64,000 nucleotides of DNA from Paraburkholderia tuberum STM678 (GCF_902833905.1 NZ_CADFGP010000033.1:29136-93135); one strand, 5' to 3'; positions 1 through 9,755 are shown, counted from the stretch's first letter. The notes: generated from the sequence alone by a model not told the origin. Made by a program: numbers and translations.

Positions 1-593
1 TGGGCTATGTGTTGTGCTAATTCGGCGCCCAGATCCTCTTCGACGATATCTAACGCCGCGCGCACCGGTCTCATGCTTTGATCGAATAGTCGCGGCGCGA
101 TCTCAGGTCTTCCTGCGCCGATGCGGTCCATCTGCGGGTCAAGACATTTTTTCGCTTCGGCGGCGTCGTACAACAAGCGGCCCTCAGCAATAGGGTGAAC
201 CGTAGCGCTTGCATGACATGCCCGACGCAACCAAGGGATGAGAAGTTCGTCGTGCAATGCCCGATGAGCGCTTATGCCACCTGCGATGAACAGCCTGTGC
301 AAGTCGCTTTCGTATTGAAGCGAGCCGACGCGCTCCGTCCATACATACACAGCGGAGGAACTCGCAACCCGTCCGCCCGATGTGGACAACAGTGAGACTT
401 CGTATCGAGAGTGTGCGCCATGATGCTGCAGTACCAGCGCGTTAGCTTTGTGAAATATTTCTATTACCGCGGCCGTGTCTGGGAGTGCAAATCCATCGAA
501 CAGCACCAAGCCGATGCGTTTGATATTTTGCATTTCCGGTGGTGCGTGGGACTTAAGCACGTCCGGTCGCGGCTTTGTGCAAGCAAACTCCAT
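1..593 (-). CDS. GlxA-type AraC-family regulator, N-terminal part (runs off left edge)
   Basis: The frame opens at ATG 593, just after GGGGAAAG, and stays open to base 1, giving about 197 residues. They align along their length with the regulator at 1241-2224: LVLFDGFALPD against ILVADGFALPE, then EIFHKANAL, an SGGR segment, and HPIAEGR against QPIAEGR. This is the DJ-1/PfpI-like sensing domain of GlxA-type regulators. The AraC helix-turn-helix expected further on lies outside the window. By family knowledge such proteins bind DNA through the C-terminal domain and may sense amine or amide metabolites. The target is unknown. It is a tandem paralogue of the next gene. Confidence 0.8.
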   Translation of the reverse strand, partial: MEFACTKPRPDVLKSHAPPEMQNIKRIGLVLFDGFALPDTAAVIEIFHKANALVLQHHGAHSRYEVSLLSTSGGRVASSSAVYVWTERVGSLQYESDLHRLFIAGGISAHRALHDELLIPWLRRACHASATVHPIAEGRLLYDAAEAKKCLDPQMDRIGAGRPEIAPRLFDQSMRPVRAALDIVEEDLGAELAQHIA

Positions 594-1057
594 CGTACTT
601 TCCCCGAGAATATGTATTCGGCCTCGCAGTAAAGGACTTTCCTCATGATTATGGGGTTTATCGCACGTAATTCGGCAAGAGCCGTTGTCGAATGGCCGAA
701 TGCGCCAACATCTTGACCGTTGAGGTCAAACAAACCGGTATTTCGGCCTATTGCCATCGCTCGGCTGCTCGACGTCTGATGCGCTCGGAATGTGCAGCTC
801 GTCGCTGAACGCGTGGCAGCGTGTGAAGCACACTATCTTGCTTAAGCTGGGGCTTGAGCCTCTTGTGGCCCGTGCGATAATTCGAGAGAAGATCGGTCGC
901 CATATGCAAGCTGCATCGCACCGCGCGCGTTGTCGATAGGACAAACAAGCGGCAGAGATGGCGATCAAGCAGGGCCTCTCACACAGGCAGTTTGTCTCGA
1001 AAGCGATGGAAGTAGGCGAGCGGTCTTGCCACGCGCCCGGTCAGGCAAGGTTCCACG
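594..1057. other. intergenic stretch, no convincing gene
   Basis: About 460 bases upstream of the left-edge regulator. Several short frames are open on both strands, but none has a ribosome binding site together with a recognisable protein. The promoter of the leftward regulator should lie near 600-700. Nothing else can be supported. Confidence 0.4.
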
Positions 1058-1085
1058 AAAAAAAAGCCGCTGCTCGAGGAGCGGC
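1058..1085 (-). terminator. rho-independent terminator (leftward)
   Basis: Read on the minus strand, a GCCGCT...AGCGGC stem is followed by eight T residues (the A run at 1058-1065 on the plus strand). It lies about 155 bases beyond the stop of the leftward regulator at 1241-2224 and is the likely end of that transcript. Confidence 0.65.
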
Positions 1086-1240
1086 GGCCGCAAAGTCAAA
1101 GGACTAGGCTGGCCCGCCTACTTGTCCTTCGCATTTCCAAGCGCGAATTCTAGCGCGAAGAGGAAGGGCACGCGCAAGGACTGCGGAATGCGACACGGTT
1201 TTGGCCAAAAGCGGGAGCTGCTATCCGTTGCCAACCCGAA

Positions 1241-2224
1241 TCAGGACGAAGACACGCGCAGTGGAACTGCCTTCCGCGCGTCTCGGTACGCTGTCGGCGT
1301 GGTCGAAAGATATTTCCGGAACAACTTTGACAACGGTCCGCCATCACTGAAACCGCAGTGACGTGCAATCTTGTCGACGGGCAATCGCGACTCGCCCAGC
1401 ATTCTGCAGCAGAGACTCAGCCGTGCGTGTAGCAGATAGTCGGACGGTGTCATGCCTATTTCTTTCTTGAACCGCCGCAGAAAGTTGCGCTCGCTCATTG
1501 CAGCGGCTTCTGCTACGGCGTCGATCGAGATCGGGCACGTCAGGTTCGCGTTCATCCAACGAACGGCGACCTTGATGTTGTCACTCGGCGGCCGGTCAAC
1601 ACTCGTTTCGAACAACTCGCTGAAGGACGGAGCCTGATGCGTGGACAGCGAGTCTGAAATCAGTTTCACGGTACTTGCGCCGAGATCCTGTTCGACGATG
1701 CGTAATGCGACGAGGCCAGCGCCCGACGTCGGTGTGAGCGACCCGTATATTTCATGAAGCGACCCGTCGCCGTTGGAATCGGACAGGCACTTACTTGAAA
1801 GAGCGGCCGCATCCAACAGACACCGTCCTTCTGCGATTGGCTGAACCATTTCACTCGATGAATACTGGCGACATAGCCAATCGATCATGCGCTCATCCTT
1901 GGATGCATCGCGTACCCCGACTCCGCCAGCGATAAAGAGCAATCGCTTGTCGTCCTTGCCACGGTGGCAGTCGAAGCGTTGTGTCCACACTACAACTGAC
2001 GAAGAGCTGACGATGCGACCGCCTGACGCGGAGAGGAGCGCTACTTCATAGAGGGGGTGGCGATCTGGAAGGGTGGCGATTAGAGCGTTCGCTTTATGGA
2101 ATATTTCAATAACTACTGCAACTTCGGGCAGCGCAAAGCCATCGGCCACCAGGATGTCGGCACGCGTTAGCGCCCGAATGGAAGATTTGCTCCACTGCAG
2201 CGGCAGGTGATTATCAGATTCCAT
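1241..2224 (-). CDS. GlxA-type AraC-family transcriptional regulator
   Basis: Start chosen at ATG 2224 (327 residues, MESDNHLPLQ) because it matches the start of the paralogue at 1-593, has GGAAG about 12 bases upstream, and gives the usual length of the family. The open frame continues to 2440, but that extension has no counterpart in the paralogue. Residues about 20-200 form the DJ-1/PfpI-like domain. The last 100 residues are an AraC-type double helix-turn-helix (ISIDAVAEAAAMSERNFLRR, then VDKIARHCGF). It should act as a cytoplasmic DNA-binding regulator; its target is unknown. A leftward terminator follows at 1058-1085. Confidence 0.85.
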   Translation of the reverse strand: MESDNHLPLQWSKSSIRALTRADILVADGFALPEVAVVIEIFHKANALIATLPDRHPLYEVALLSASGGRIVSSSSVVVWTQRFDCHRGKDDKRLLFIAGGVGVRDASKDERMIDWLCRQYSSSEMVQPIAEGRCLLDAAALSSKCLSDSNGDGSLHEIYGSLTPTSGAGLVALRIVEQDLGASTVKLISDSLSTHQAPSFSELFETSVDRPPSDNIKVAVRWMNANLTCPISIDAVAEAAAMSERNFLRRFKKEIGMTPSDYLLHARLSLCCRMLGESRLPVDKIARHCGFSDGGPLSKLFRKYLSTTPTAYRDARKAVPLRVSSS

Positions 2225-2710
2225 TACGTTCTTTGCTTCCGAAAGAGTCGATGTGTTGAACTCTATGGTTGCGACGGTTGAGTTGTGCGGACCTGCGAGG
2301 GCCGCCGCTTGCCGAAATATAGCTAGGGTCGGTCGGAAAGAGACGCGCGGTGCGTTCACCGACGTGGGACCCGCGTATTCTAAATGAAAACTTGATCGGT
2401 AATGACACTGCGTCTCGTTTTCATCGGGATTTTTTTCCAAGCCAAGAGGGAGGTGCGTACGGGGAATGCAACTGACCGGAACATTTCGCCAAATTCCAGT
2501 CGGATTTACGCACTTGCGGAACCGGTTCCTTTGGTATTCTCAGACAGAATGTTCGCGGCATCCGCCGCCTGCCTGCAACGCTTTGCTACACCTGTACAAT
2601 CCGCTCTCACCCCTTGTGTCATTTTTCCTTCATGAGCAACGTCGGAGTCCGGTAGACGAACGGGTGTGTACCGGGCTAAAGAAACAAAGACGCGCGACCG
2701 ATAAAGATTT

Positions 2711-2929
2711 ATGCGTAAAGAAGACATCCGAACCATCGTCGAAGCTGCCTTCGAAACCGCGGACTCAATTGTGGGCGCGAGAGCTTGGAAGACGGAAGAA
2801 GACGCCAGTGCTATGCACGATGTGATCTTTTGGGACATGCTTACCAAGCAACTGCCGGGCTACACGGTCGCCGAGGTCTTGGCAATTTTCGAAGAGGAGA
2901 TTCAACCGAAGGCAAACCGATCAAGCTGA
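2711..2929 (+). CDS. small hypothetical protein
   Basis: 72 residues starting MRKEDIRTIVEAAFETADSI, acidic and mostly helical, with no membrane segment. I do not recognise it. Codon use looks like real coding sequence, but there is no strong ribosome binding site. It lies alone between the regulator and a long gene-poor stretch. Confidence 0.5.
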   Translation: MRKEDIRTIVEAAFETADSIVGARAWKTEEDASAMHDVIFWDMLTKQLPGYTVAEVLAIFEEEIQPKANRSS

Positions 2930-3328
2930 AGCTCGATCGACTTCGCCACGCTGTACAAGGCACGGGAAGTGTAGGTGCTAGACAACAACTTAGGCCGCGG
3001 GCGCAACGCAGGAGGCTGAGTAACCGTCGCGCAATTGGTCCACAGACTGCCCGCCCTCAAGTGGATAACGACTCGTTCGAGAGTCAGCCAATTCGCGCAG
3101 CTGCAGTGCTCGACTCGCTCGTTCAATTCAGAGTCGCCCCTTAAAGCAACGTGTTGCACGGCTATTGCACCTAGCTCATGAGCACTTGCCGACAACATCG
3201 GAGAAGAATCCGCCGCAGCCCTCGTTCGTAATGACGGAGGGCGTAGAATCCCCTCGGTCACTCGCGGGAAGGCCCTCGGGGAAGGCCCTCGGGGAAGGCC
3301 CTCGGAAAAATCCCGTCGAGCTCGTGGT
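2930..3328. other. gene-poor stretch
   Basis: No frame here looks like a protein. It contains the short tandem repeat at 3265-3303 and leads into a strong rightward terminator, so it may be the eroded end of a lost rightward gene. Confidence 0.4.
3265..3303. repeat. 3 x 13-bp tandem repeat
   Basis: Three adjacent copies of GGGGAAGGCCCTC, the first with C for G at its first base. It lies just before a terminator and outside any recognisable gene. No function is apparent; replication slippage is the simplest origin. Confidence 0.7.
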
Positions 3329-3365
3329 ACCCGCCGGTGTCCCGCGATCCGGCGGGTCTTTTTTT
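3329..3365 (+). terminator. strong rho-independent terminator (rightward)
   Basis: ACCCGCCGG (3329-3337) pairs with CCGGCGGGT (3349-3357), an 9-bp GC-rich stem with an 11-base loop, followed by CTTTTTTTG. No intact rightward gene precedes it closely, so it probably belonged to a gene now lost. Confidence 0.85.
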
Positions 3366-3500
3366 GCGGTGAGGACTCCGTTCAATCTTGTTGGTCGGGC
3401 TGTGACGCGGGCCCCTGTCACACAGTGCGAAAAACAAAGGCGAAGCACGAGCCGCGAAGACCTCGCCGATCCTCGCAAGCGGCGTGTTGGGGCACGAGAG

Positions 3501-3830
3501 TTAGAACTTCACTCGGACGCCCGAGAACGAGGCCGCTTGCCTGTTGCTGGAAGATGCCGTGCCGACTTGGCAATTGCCGCGATGTTCTGATAACTGCTGC
3601 CCACGCGGGCCGACGCATCGCCTGCCGCGACTTGAAAGACCCCCTACAGATACAGGTCCGTCCGCTTGGATCGCGCATAGTCGACGCCGAGCGTGAACTG
3701 ATGCCAACGCGGCTTGAAGTTCGCGCCGTTCGTACCGGCCAGATTGGTCACGCGTCCATCCGCGTATGTGCAGTCGCCGATCAGCGTAAGCAGGCGTGAA
3801 TAGAAGCGTGCGTTCAGATCGTTGTGAGCT
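3501..3830 (-). pseudogene. outer-membrane porin, C-terminal remnant
   Basis: Read leftward, the sequence gives RWHQFTLGVDYARSKRTDLY, then an in-frame TAG (plus strand 3645-3647), then GVFQVAAGDASA and SYQNIAAI, and after a frameshift ends ..GVRVKF. This is the last beta-strand region of Gram-negative trimeric porins of the Burkholderia type, including the terminal phenylalanine that directs outer-membrane insertion. The family has GVYQ directly after LYLE, so the stop looks like a GAG to TAG change. The N-terminal two thirds are absent. It cannot make a porin. Confidence 0.7.
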
Positions 3831-4204
3831 CGTCGTCATAGGCGTCACAACATAGCGGCCTCTGATACTGCATAGTGTGGTGGCGGCTTGCTGCCACTTT
3901 GTCCGACTTCCGACATGCAAGTGCCGCTCATCGCTCGAGGAGTTAGTTTTTTCCGACGCAATTCGTGACTTCAAGGGCCGGCGAGTCCGGCTGCTCAATG
4001 ATCCTGTCGAGACGATCGCTTGCGTCGAGCAGTAAATGGAAGGGTGTATCTCGCAATTGCCTGTCGTGTTCATTGAGAACCTGCGTAAGAAGTACGATGG
4101 TCTCGGGCGGATAGTTTCAGTCGCCGGCTTCGTTGCCATGCTCAAAGATGGTCGTAAGCTGCTTATCTGAGTCTTCAAGTACGCGCGAATCGAGCTGTTA
4201 GCGG
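3831..4204. other. unresolved degenerate stretch
   Basis: On the plus strand one frame reads DAIRDFKGRRVRLLNDP, then stops, then VVFIENLRKKYDGLGRIVSV, then stops again. This looks like an eroded coding sequence, but I cannot name the family. No intact gene is present. Confidence 0.35.
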
Positions 4205-4297
4205 CGGTGTAAAAGCGCCATTAGACGGCGGCGCAAAGTTGAGTAGAAGCGTCAACAACAGGGGCGGTTACGGGCCGCTGTTGTTGGGTGATGGCCG

Positions 4298-4516
4298 TCA
4301 GAACGGATCGTCGATGTCGCGAGGGTGAGGATTGTCGGGAGGCGCGCGCTGTTCGTGCAGCAGGTCATTGAGCGGAATCTGGTAGTGCGAGGCGATACGC
4401 TCGCGTAGATCGTCGATGAGTTCCACGACGGCGAGCGCCTGTTCTGCGGACCAGTTGTCCGGGATCAGGAACTCGAGCCCATGAGTGAAGCCCGAAGGCA
4501 GGTGAAGGCGCTTCAT
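4298..4516 (-). CDS. small protein downstream of istB
   Basis: 72 residues (MKRLHLPSGFTHGLEFLIPD...). It overlaps the istB stop by 4 bases (ATGA arrangement), so it is probably translated with istB. Acidic, no known domain. Small frames of this kind occur at the end of some IS21 operons; their role is unknown. Confidence 0.55.
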   Translation of the reverse strand: MKRLHLPSGFTHGLEFLIPDNWSAEQALAVVELIDDLRERIASHYQIPLNDLLHEQRAPPDNPHPRDIDDPF

Positions 4517-5271
4517 GATTTCTTCTTCTCCATGCGTGCCGCGCTGCGTTTCTTTGCGCGCTGCTCGGCCCGTTCACGTGCCTCCTTCACCCGGTAGGAC
4601 TCGCCTTCGATCGCGACGACTTCGGCGCGATGCACCAGCCGGTCAACCAGCGAGACGACGCAGGCGGCGTTCGGAAATACCTCCGACCATTCTGCGAACG
4701 GCCGGTTTGTGGTGACCACGGTGCTCGCTGCGCCATACCGGCGGCTGATCAGCTCGAACAGCAGGTCGGCGTGGCGATTCGAGTAGGAAAGGTATCCGAC
4801 CTCGTCAATTACGAGCACGTCAGGCGTGGCGTACCGGTGCAGCCGCCGGCGTAACGCTGAGTCACTGTCCAGCGCGGCGAGCATCTGGCCAGCCGTTGTG
4901 AACAGCGCGGTGTGCCCGTTGACGAGCGCCTGGTAGGCCAGGTTCAGCGCCAGGGTCGACTTGCCCACGCCGTTCGGGCCGATCAGTACGACGTTGGCGG
5001 TGTCCCTGACGAACTCGAGCGACATCAGTTCTTCGACGGCGGCCCGGTCGCAGCGCGTGGGCCAGGCCCAGTCGAAGTCGCACAGCGGTTTGAAGCTGCC
5101 CAGATGGGCGTCCCGGATGCGCCTCTCGAGTGAACGGCGGGCGCGTTCGTCCTCCTCCCACTGCAGTAACGGCTCGACCCACGCCGCCTCCGAGATGTCT
5201 GTCCAGTGCGCCAGCAGCCCGTACAGGCGCAAGGCGTTCGCGCGCTCCTGCAGGTTCTCAGGCGAGCTCAT
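4513..5271 (-). CDS. istB: IS21-family transposition helper ATPase IstB
   Basis: 252 residues, the normal IstB length. It has a DnaC/DnaA-like AAA+ core with Walker A GPNGVGKS (about residue 100), Walker B VLVIDEVGY, and TTNRPFAEW as sensor region, plus a basic C-terminus (RAEQRAKKRSAARMEKKKS). In this family IstB binds DNA and activates the IstA transposase. It overlaps the end of istA by 14 bases. It appears intact, but its partner IstA is broken. Confidence 0.9.
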   Translation of the reverse strand: MSSPENLQERANALRLYGLLAHWTDISEAAWVEPLLQWEEDERARRSLERRIRDAHLGSFKPLCDFDWAWPTRCDRAAVEELMSLEFVRDTANVVLIGPNGVGKSTLALNLAYQALVNGHTALFTTAGQMLAALDSDSALRRRLHRYATPDVLVIDEVGYLSYSNRHADLLFELISRRYGAASTVVTTNRPFAEWSEVFPNAACVVSLVDRLVHRAEVVAIEGESYRVKEARERAEQRAKKRSAARMEKKKS

Positions 5272-6380
5272 CAGTACCTCCCGTTATCTGGTCGTAGATG
5301 TCGAGCCGGTGAGGGGTCACCAGCGTGTCCTTGCTGCGCACGTGCTCGGGCAGGTTCACCGTCACCGGCGGCGGTATCTGGCGCGACTCGCGCCTACGCT
5401 CCAGCGCCAGACGCACCGGATTCTGGTGAGGCGCGGCATCGCTGGCGAGCGTTTCCTCGATGGCCGCCTGCAGTTCGGCTGCACCATAACGGTCGAGCAG
5501 CCGCAGCAGGTGGGCGGTGATATTGCCCAGATTGGCGCCGCGTTCCGCCGCGCGCAGCATGAGCGTGTGACTGGCCGGCGCCGCGCGGGCGAGATGGTCG
5601 AGGCCGCGATGGTGACGGGCTTCGCGTTTGCGTGCAACGAGGGCGTCGATGTGCGCGACAATCTCGATCTGCGCGCCGCGATCGTAACTGCGCACATGAG
5701 TTGCAAGCAGATCGGCGCCGTCGAGAATGCGCACCTGCCGGGGATCGGCCCGGACCGTGAGTACGCGCCGCACGTGGGTATGCGGGATCGTGTAATCGTT
5801 CAGATCGAAGCGCACATACGGCTGCTTGCCGACCTTCACGGCCAGTTGCAGCTCGCACGGGTACGGATTCGCCGGCAACGCAAGCAGGCTGGGCTGTTCG
5901 CGGGCGAAGGCTTCGCGCACCGTGATCGTGGGCTCTTCCCGGCAGGGACGATCGGCGGCGGGACCGGCGCACCAGAGCGCGGCCTGGGCATTCAGGTCGT
6001 CGAGGTCAACGAACTTGCGCGCGGCAAAGAAATTCTCACGTACATACCTGATAGCTCTTTCGACGCGTCCCTTCTCGTTGCCTCTGGCCACTGCCACTGG
6101 ACGGGGCTCGAAGCGATGATGAGCGGCGAACGCAAGAAGCGTCGGGTTGAAGCGGATCGCATCACCCTGACGCTCGAGCACAGCGCTCCTGAGATTGTCG
6201 TAGAGGAGGATCCTTGGCAATCCGGACCACGCCGCGAACGCGCCGGCGTGGCCCGCCAGGAAGCTGTCCATGCGGGCATCGAGGAAGAAGCGCAGATAGA
6301 TCTGCCGCGACCACGACAGCACCATGACGAAGGCCATCAGCGGCCGACGCGCGCGCCCGATCTGCAGGTGATCGAAATGG
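5258..6380 (-). pseudogene. istA: IstA transposase, C-terminal two thirds
   Basis: The leftward frame enters from the RIT boundary with HFDHLQIGRARRPLMAFVMV and continues to the stop at 5258. It holds the rve-type DDE core (LLYDNLRSAV and ARGNEKGRVERAIRYVREN, which includes the catalytic Glu region) and the C-terminal domain. The missing front part, ending GEQGQVDW, lies beyond the RIT element at 9809-9960. A shorter product could start at ATG 6337, but it would lack the first catalytic Asp (QVDW). Confidence 0.85.
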
Positions 6381-6412
6381 CCCCACTACGCCGGGTATCA
6401 GACTATGCCGAG
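6379..6412. repeat. RIT left inverted repeat
   Basis: 34 bases beginning GGCCCCACTACGCCGGGTAT, an exact reverse complement of 9756-9789. Its inner end, CAGACTATGCC (6399-6409), is repeated in inverse at 6474-6484 (GGCATAGTCTG). The left end therefore forms a large hairpin-like pair of half-sites, as expected for recombinase binding. Confidence 0.85.
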
Positions 6413-6489
6413 AGACTCCCACCCCTTTGTAAGACGACGGCGTTCGAACGGGACGAGACTGGAGCCCGTACTAGGCATAGTCTGTTGTG

Positions 6490-7488
6490 CTACAAGCTTT
6501 GGAGGAATGCCAGCAATGTGTCGCCGGGCTTGTATTTTGCCGCCGTAGTACCTGAGGGCGTGGTCTTTTCGAGCATCTTTCGTTTCAGTTCGAGATCTGC
6601 CTCCAGGTAGATGCGGGTAGTCTCGACGGATTCGTGACCCAGCCACATCGCGATGACGGTCGTGTCATACCCGGCATGCAGAAGGTTCATGGCTGCGGAA
6701 TGCCTCAACACGTGGGGGCTTATGTGCTTGCTCCTTAGCGACGCGCACGCCTTCCGGGCCGTGTCGGCGTGACGCGCGAGCAGGTATTGGATGCCGTCGT
6801 TGCTCATGCGAGTGCCGCGGCGGTTCGGAAACACAACCTGAGCTTCGCCGAGGGGAAGCTCATTCAGCCATGCCTGTAATACCGGCGCGGTTTGCTTCGT
6901 TAGCGGCGTGCAACGCTCTCTCCGACCCTTGCCCGTTACATGGACGTAGGCGCCTGTGCCCAGGTGGACATCTTCGCGAGTGAGTCCGGTCAGTTCTGAC
7001 AGTCGTAGTCCGGTTTGTGCCGCGAGCAGCAGCCAGGCGTAGTCACGTCGCCCCGACCACGTACTCTGATCCGTCGCATCGAGCAGTGCGTCCAGTTCCC
7101 GCCGGGTCAGATAGCCAATTTGCCGACGGGTCGCGCGTTTTGACGGGATTGCCAGCACCCGCTGAATCTGGCTGGAATATTCCGGAAGCTCGAACGAAGC
7201 GTACCGGAAGAGCGAACGTATTGCAGTCAGACGCAGATTCCGGCTACGCGCGGCAATACCACGCCGGTCCTGCAAATCATCGAGAAACGCACTGATCAAC
7301 GGGGCATCGATATCGGCCCACAGAAGTTTGGACGGTTGCTTGCCGGTTCGTGCGTGGACGAACTTGAGCAACAGGCGAAACGTATCCCGATAGGATCCGA
7401 TGGTGTGCTCGCTCACATGTCGCTGCTTCATCAGGCGCTGGGTAATGAATCGCGTTAGAACGCTTCCGAAGTTGACAGTCGTGCTCAT
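6490..7488 (-). CDS. ritC: tyrosine recombinase, third gene of the RIT trio
   Basis: 332 residues with an N-terminal SAM-like core-binding domain (about 5-100) and a C-terminal catalytic domain. The active-site set is complete: Arg in TGLRLSEL, Lys in VTGKGRRE, SPHVLRHSAA, LGHESVETT and the Tyr in RIYLEADL. It starts at ATG 7488, overlapping the stop of the preceding gene by 4 bases. It should act with the other two recombinases to move the element; the division of labour in RIT elements is not settled. Confidence 0.88.
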   Translation of the reverse strand: MSTTVNFGSVLTRFITQRLMKQRHVSEHTIGSYRDTFRLLLKFVHARTGKQPSKLLWADIDAPLISAFLDDLQDRRGIAARSRNLRLTAIRSLFRYASFELPEYSSQIQRVLAIPSKRATRRQIGYLTRRELDALLDATDQSTWSGRRDYAWLLLAAQTGLRLSELTGLTREDVHLGTGAYVHVTGKGRRERCTPLTKQTAPVLQAWLNELPLGEAQVVFPNRRGTRMSNDGIQYLLARHADTARKACASLRSKHISPHVLRHSAAMNLLHAGYDTTVIAMWLGHESVETTRIYLEADLELKRKMLEKTTPSGTTAAKYKPGDTLLAFLQSL

Positions 7489-8441
7489 GACGTTTGCTCC
7501 CAGTACCGTTCAAGCCTTTGCCTGGCGAGCTGCAGCAGTTCAGGTCGCGCAGAGAGATACCAGTATGTGTCGCGGACTTCGACATGCCCAAGGTACGCTG
7601 ACAGCGCTGGCAGCCGGCGCTCGATCTCCTCGTCGTCGCGATACCACCGCAACAGTGCCTGCATGGCAAAGTGATGCCGAAGATCATGCAGATGTGGTTT
7701 GCGTCCTGCCTCGTTTGCCGTTACGCCAATACGCTTCATCAGGCGCTGGAATGTATCGAGCATTTGCTCGCTACTCAAAGGCGAACCGCAGTCGTTCACA
7801 AACACATGACTTATGAGGTGCGAGCGCGATCCGAAGAAGTGTTGGCGCCGCTCCAGATAGCCCGTAAGAACCGCCACCACACTCGGGTGCAGAACCACGA
7901 GACGCGACTTACCGAATTTGGACGAGCGGATCGTCAGAACTCCATCCACAAGGTTGACATCGTCCACGAACAGATTGCGAGCTTCACAGGACCGTAGTCC
8001 CGACACGCTGAGCAGTCCATACAAGCAGCGGAATGTCCAGCGTCGCAAGCCGTTCTCGGGGCGGAGCTTCAAGGTGGCCTGCAACAGACGTTCGATATCG
8101 TGGTCAGTAAAGAAGTATGGCTCAGGGCGGACGTATTTGAACGGAAGCAGATCCGTTGGAGGCACCTGAGTCCTTGCGTCAAACGCGCTGCAATACCGGG
8201 CGAAGCTTCGCACGAAGCCCAAACGCCGGTTCCATTGGGCAGGTTGGACTAAACGCGGTTTCTGTGCCCAGGCGAGCGCGAGCTTCGTCGTGATGTACAC
8301 GGCCTGTTGCCGTTCCATGAACGAGACGAACGTCCTCAGACCCGTGCCTTCGCAGGTGAGCTTGAAACCCAATGATCGCCGGGTCGTCAGGTAGTCGTCC
8401 AGGAGCTTTGATAATGTGCTCATCTTGGTTCTCCTGGCCAC
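7485..8441 (-). CDS. ritB: tyrosine recombinase, second gene of the RIT trio
   Basis: 318 residues. Catalytic motifs: SGLRSCEARNL, LHDLRHHFAMQ, YLGHVEVRDT and a Tyr in YWYLS. The N-terminal part (LDDYLTTRRSLGFKL) is the core-binding fold. It overlaps the preceding gene by 22 bases and the next by 4, so the trio is one operon. The active-site residues all look present. Confidence 0.88.
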   Translation of the reverse strand: MARRTKMSTLSKLLDDYLTTRRSLGFKLTCEGTGLRTFVSFMERQQAVYITTKLALAWAQKPRLVQPAQWNRRLGFVRSFARYCSAFDARTQVPPTDLLPFKYVRPEPYFFTDHDIERLLQATLKLRPENGLRRWTFRCLYGLLSVSGLRSCEARNLFVDDVNLVDGVLTIRSSKFGKSRLVVLHPSVVAVLTGYLERRQHFFGSRSHLISHVFVNDCGSPLSSEQMLDTFQRLMKRIGVTANEAGRKPHLHDLRHHFAMQALLRWYRDDEEIERRLPALSAYLGHVEVRDTYWYLSARPELLQLARQRLERYWEQTS

Positions 8442-9655
8442 GGTTGGGCAAGTGGGCGCAGGGCTCCGAAATCCACTTTCGCGTAGATGCCCGTTGTCTT
8501 TGAATGTTGATGCCGCAACAAGCTACCGATCTCAGGAAGAGAAGCTCCATGCCTGAGCATCTCGCAGGCTAACGCGTGCCGGAATTGATGTGTGCCTCTA
8601 TGCTGGGCATTAATCCCTGCGCGCGTCACGGCAGCGTAGACAATTGAAGCAATGCTGGTCGGCGAACCAAAGCCGCGGACCGGTGCGTTCGCACACAGGA
8701 ATAGTGCACGGAAATTACAACGCGGACGTCCATGTTGAAGATAGTCTGCGATGGCCTCGCCAACATTTGTCGGAATCGGTAATATCGATTGGCTTCCGCC
8801 TTTACCGAGTACCGTAAGACTACCGCGCTCCCAGTCAATACAATCGAGCGTCAGTTGAACGATCTCGCTCGATCGCAAACCCAGCCGTGCCAGCAGCAGC
8901 AATATTGCGTAGTCCCTGCGACCCGTCGACGTATCTCGCCTGCAACTGGCCAATACGGCGCTTACGTGCTCTGCTGGCATGGCTCGTGGAATTGCCGTCA
9001 TTGACCAGTTGGGAACTGCGGGAACGGCGGCGGCCAGATCGAGCGTAATATCGCCACGATAGTTTAGATACCGCATGAATGAGCGTAGCGCAATGGTTGC
9101 GCATCGGGCACGAGCCGGACTCAATCGACCGGATTGCTGACGGATGAAACTGATCACGTCGGCGGCATGCAAGGCGGACAACCTGATCGTTCCCGTACCA
9201 AATCTGTTGGCGAGAAACTGCTCGGCGAACGGAACATATTGAACGCAGGTTGCGGTCGACAGCCCTTGATCGTCGCGAAGATATCGGGAATATGCGGTGG
9301 TGATCCGCTGCACATTCGTCGACTCAATCACAACCGGAGAATCAAGGATGGCACCACGTTGACGCAGATAGGCGATAAGCCTGAATATGGTCGCTGGAAA
9401 TCCTCGCTGAATCGCGTTTTCTTCTGCATACCGTGCCACAAACTGTTTTGCATGCGCCTCTGCCACGCCGTCGATATGAATATGGTTCGCCTTCAGCCAG
9501 CAACTGAACCTTGCAACGAACCGGAGCTGCTCACCAATATAAAACCGGTTGTAACCCTGCTCGCTCAGATGCTCGGCGAACGGATCGATATGTGCGGCAA
9601 GCGGTCCAACGGGAGCGTGCAACAGCCTCCACACCTTGACATCAGTCTTGTCCAT
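8420..9655 (-). CDS. ritA: tyrosine recombinase, first gene of the RIT trio
   Basis: 411 residues from ATG 9655 (MDKTDVKVWRLL), preferred over the upstream ATG 9676 because AAGGAGG lies directly before it. The longer N-terminal region (about 200 residues) is followed by the catalytic domain with LGLRSSEIVQL, GTHQFRHALA, LRHQHSKTTGIYAK. All catalytic positions seem present. It is the promoter-proximal gene of the operon; its promoter must lie in the right terminal 100 bases of the element. Confidence 0.87.
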   Translation of the reverse strand: MDKTDVKVWRLLHAPVGPLAAHIDPFAEHLSEQGYNRFYIGEQLRFVARFSCWLKANHIHIDGVAEAHAKQFVARYAEENAIQRGFPATIFRLIAYLRQRGAILDSPVVIESTNVQRITTAYSRYLRDDQGLSTATCVQYVPFAEQFLANRFGTGTIRLSALHAADVISFIRQQSGRLSPARARCATIALRSFMRYLNYRGDITLDLAAAVPAVPNWSMTAIPRAMPAEHVSAVLASCRRDTSTGRRDYAILLLLARLGLRSSEIVQLTLDCIDWERGSLTVLGKGGSQSILPIPTNVGEAIADYLQHGRPRCNFRALFLCANAPVRGFGSPTSIASIVYAAVTRAGINAQHRGTHQFRHALACEMLRHGASLPEIGSLLRHQHSKTTGIYAKVDFGALRPLAQPWPGEPR

Positions 9656-9755
9656 CTCATCCTCCTTCAAGGACATGACATGGCCTTGAGGGAAGAAATA
9701 CTATGCCGATTTGATTCGACGATATGGGCGCTTTCCGAAGGTCGGGAGCCCGTTA

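Noticed and set aside
2225..2440. N-terminal extension of the second GlxA-type regulator
   Set aside because: The paralogue lacks it, and ATG 2224 gives the usual length and has a binding site.
4961..6610. 549-codon open frame on the plus strand
   Set aside because: It is antisense to istB and istA, which have clear domains and motifs; GC-rich third positions keep the opposite strand open.
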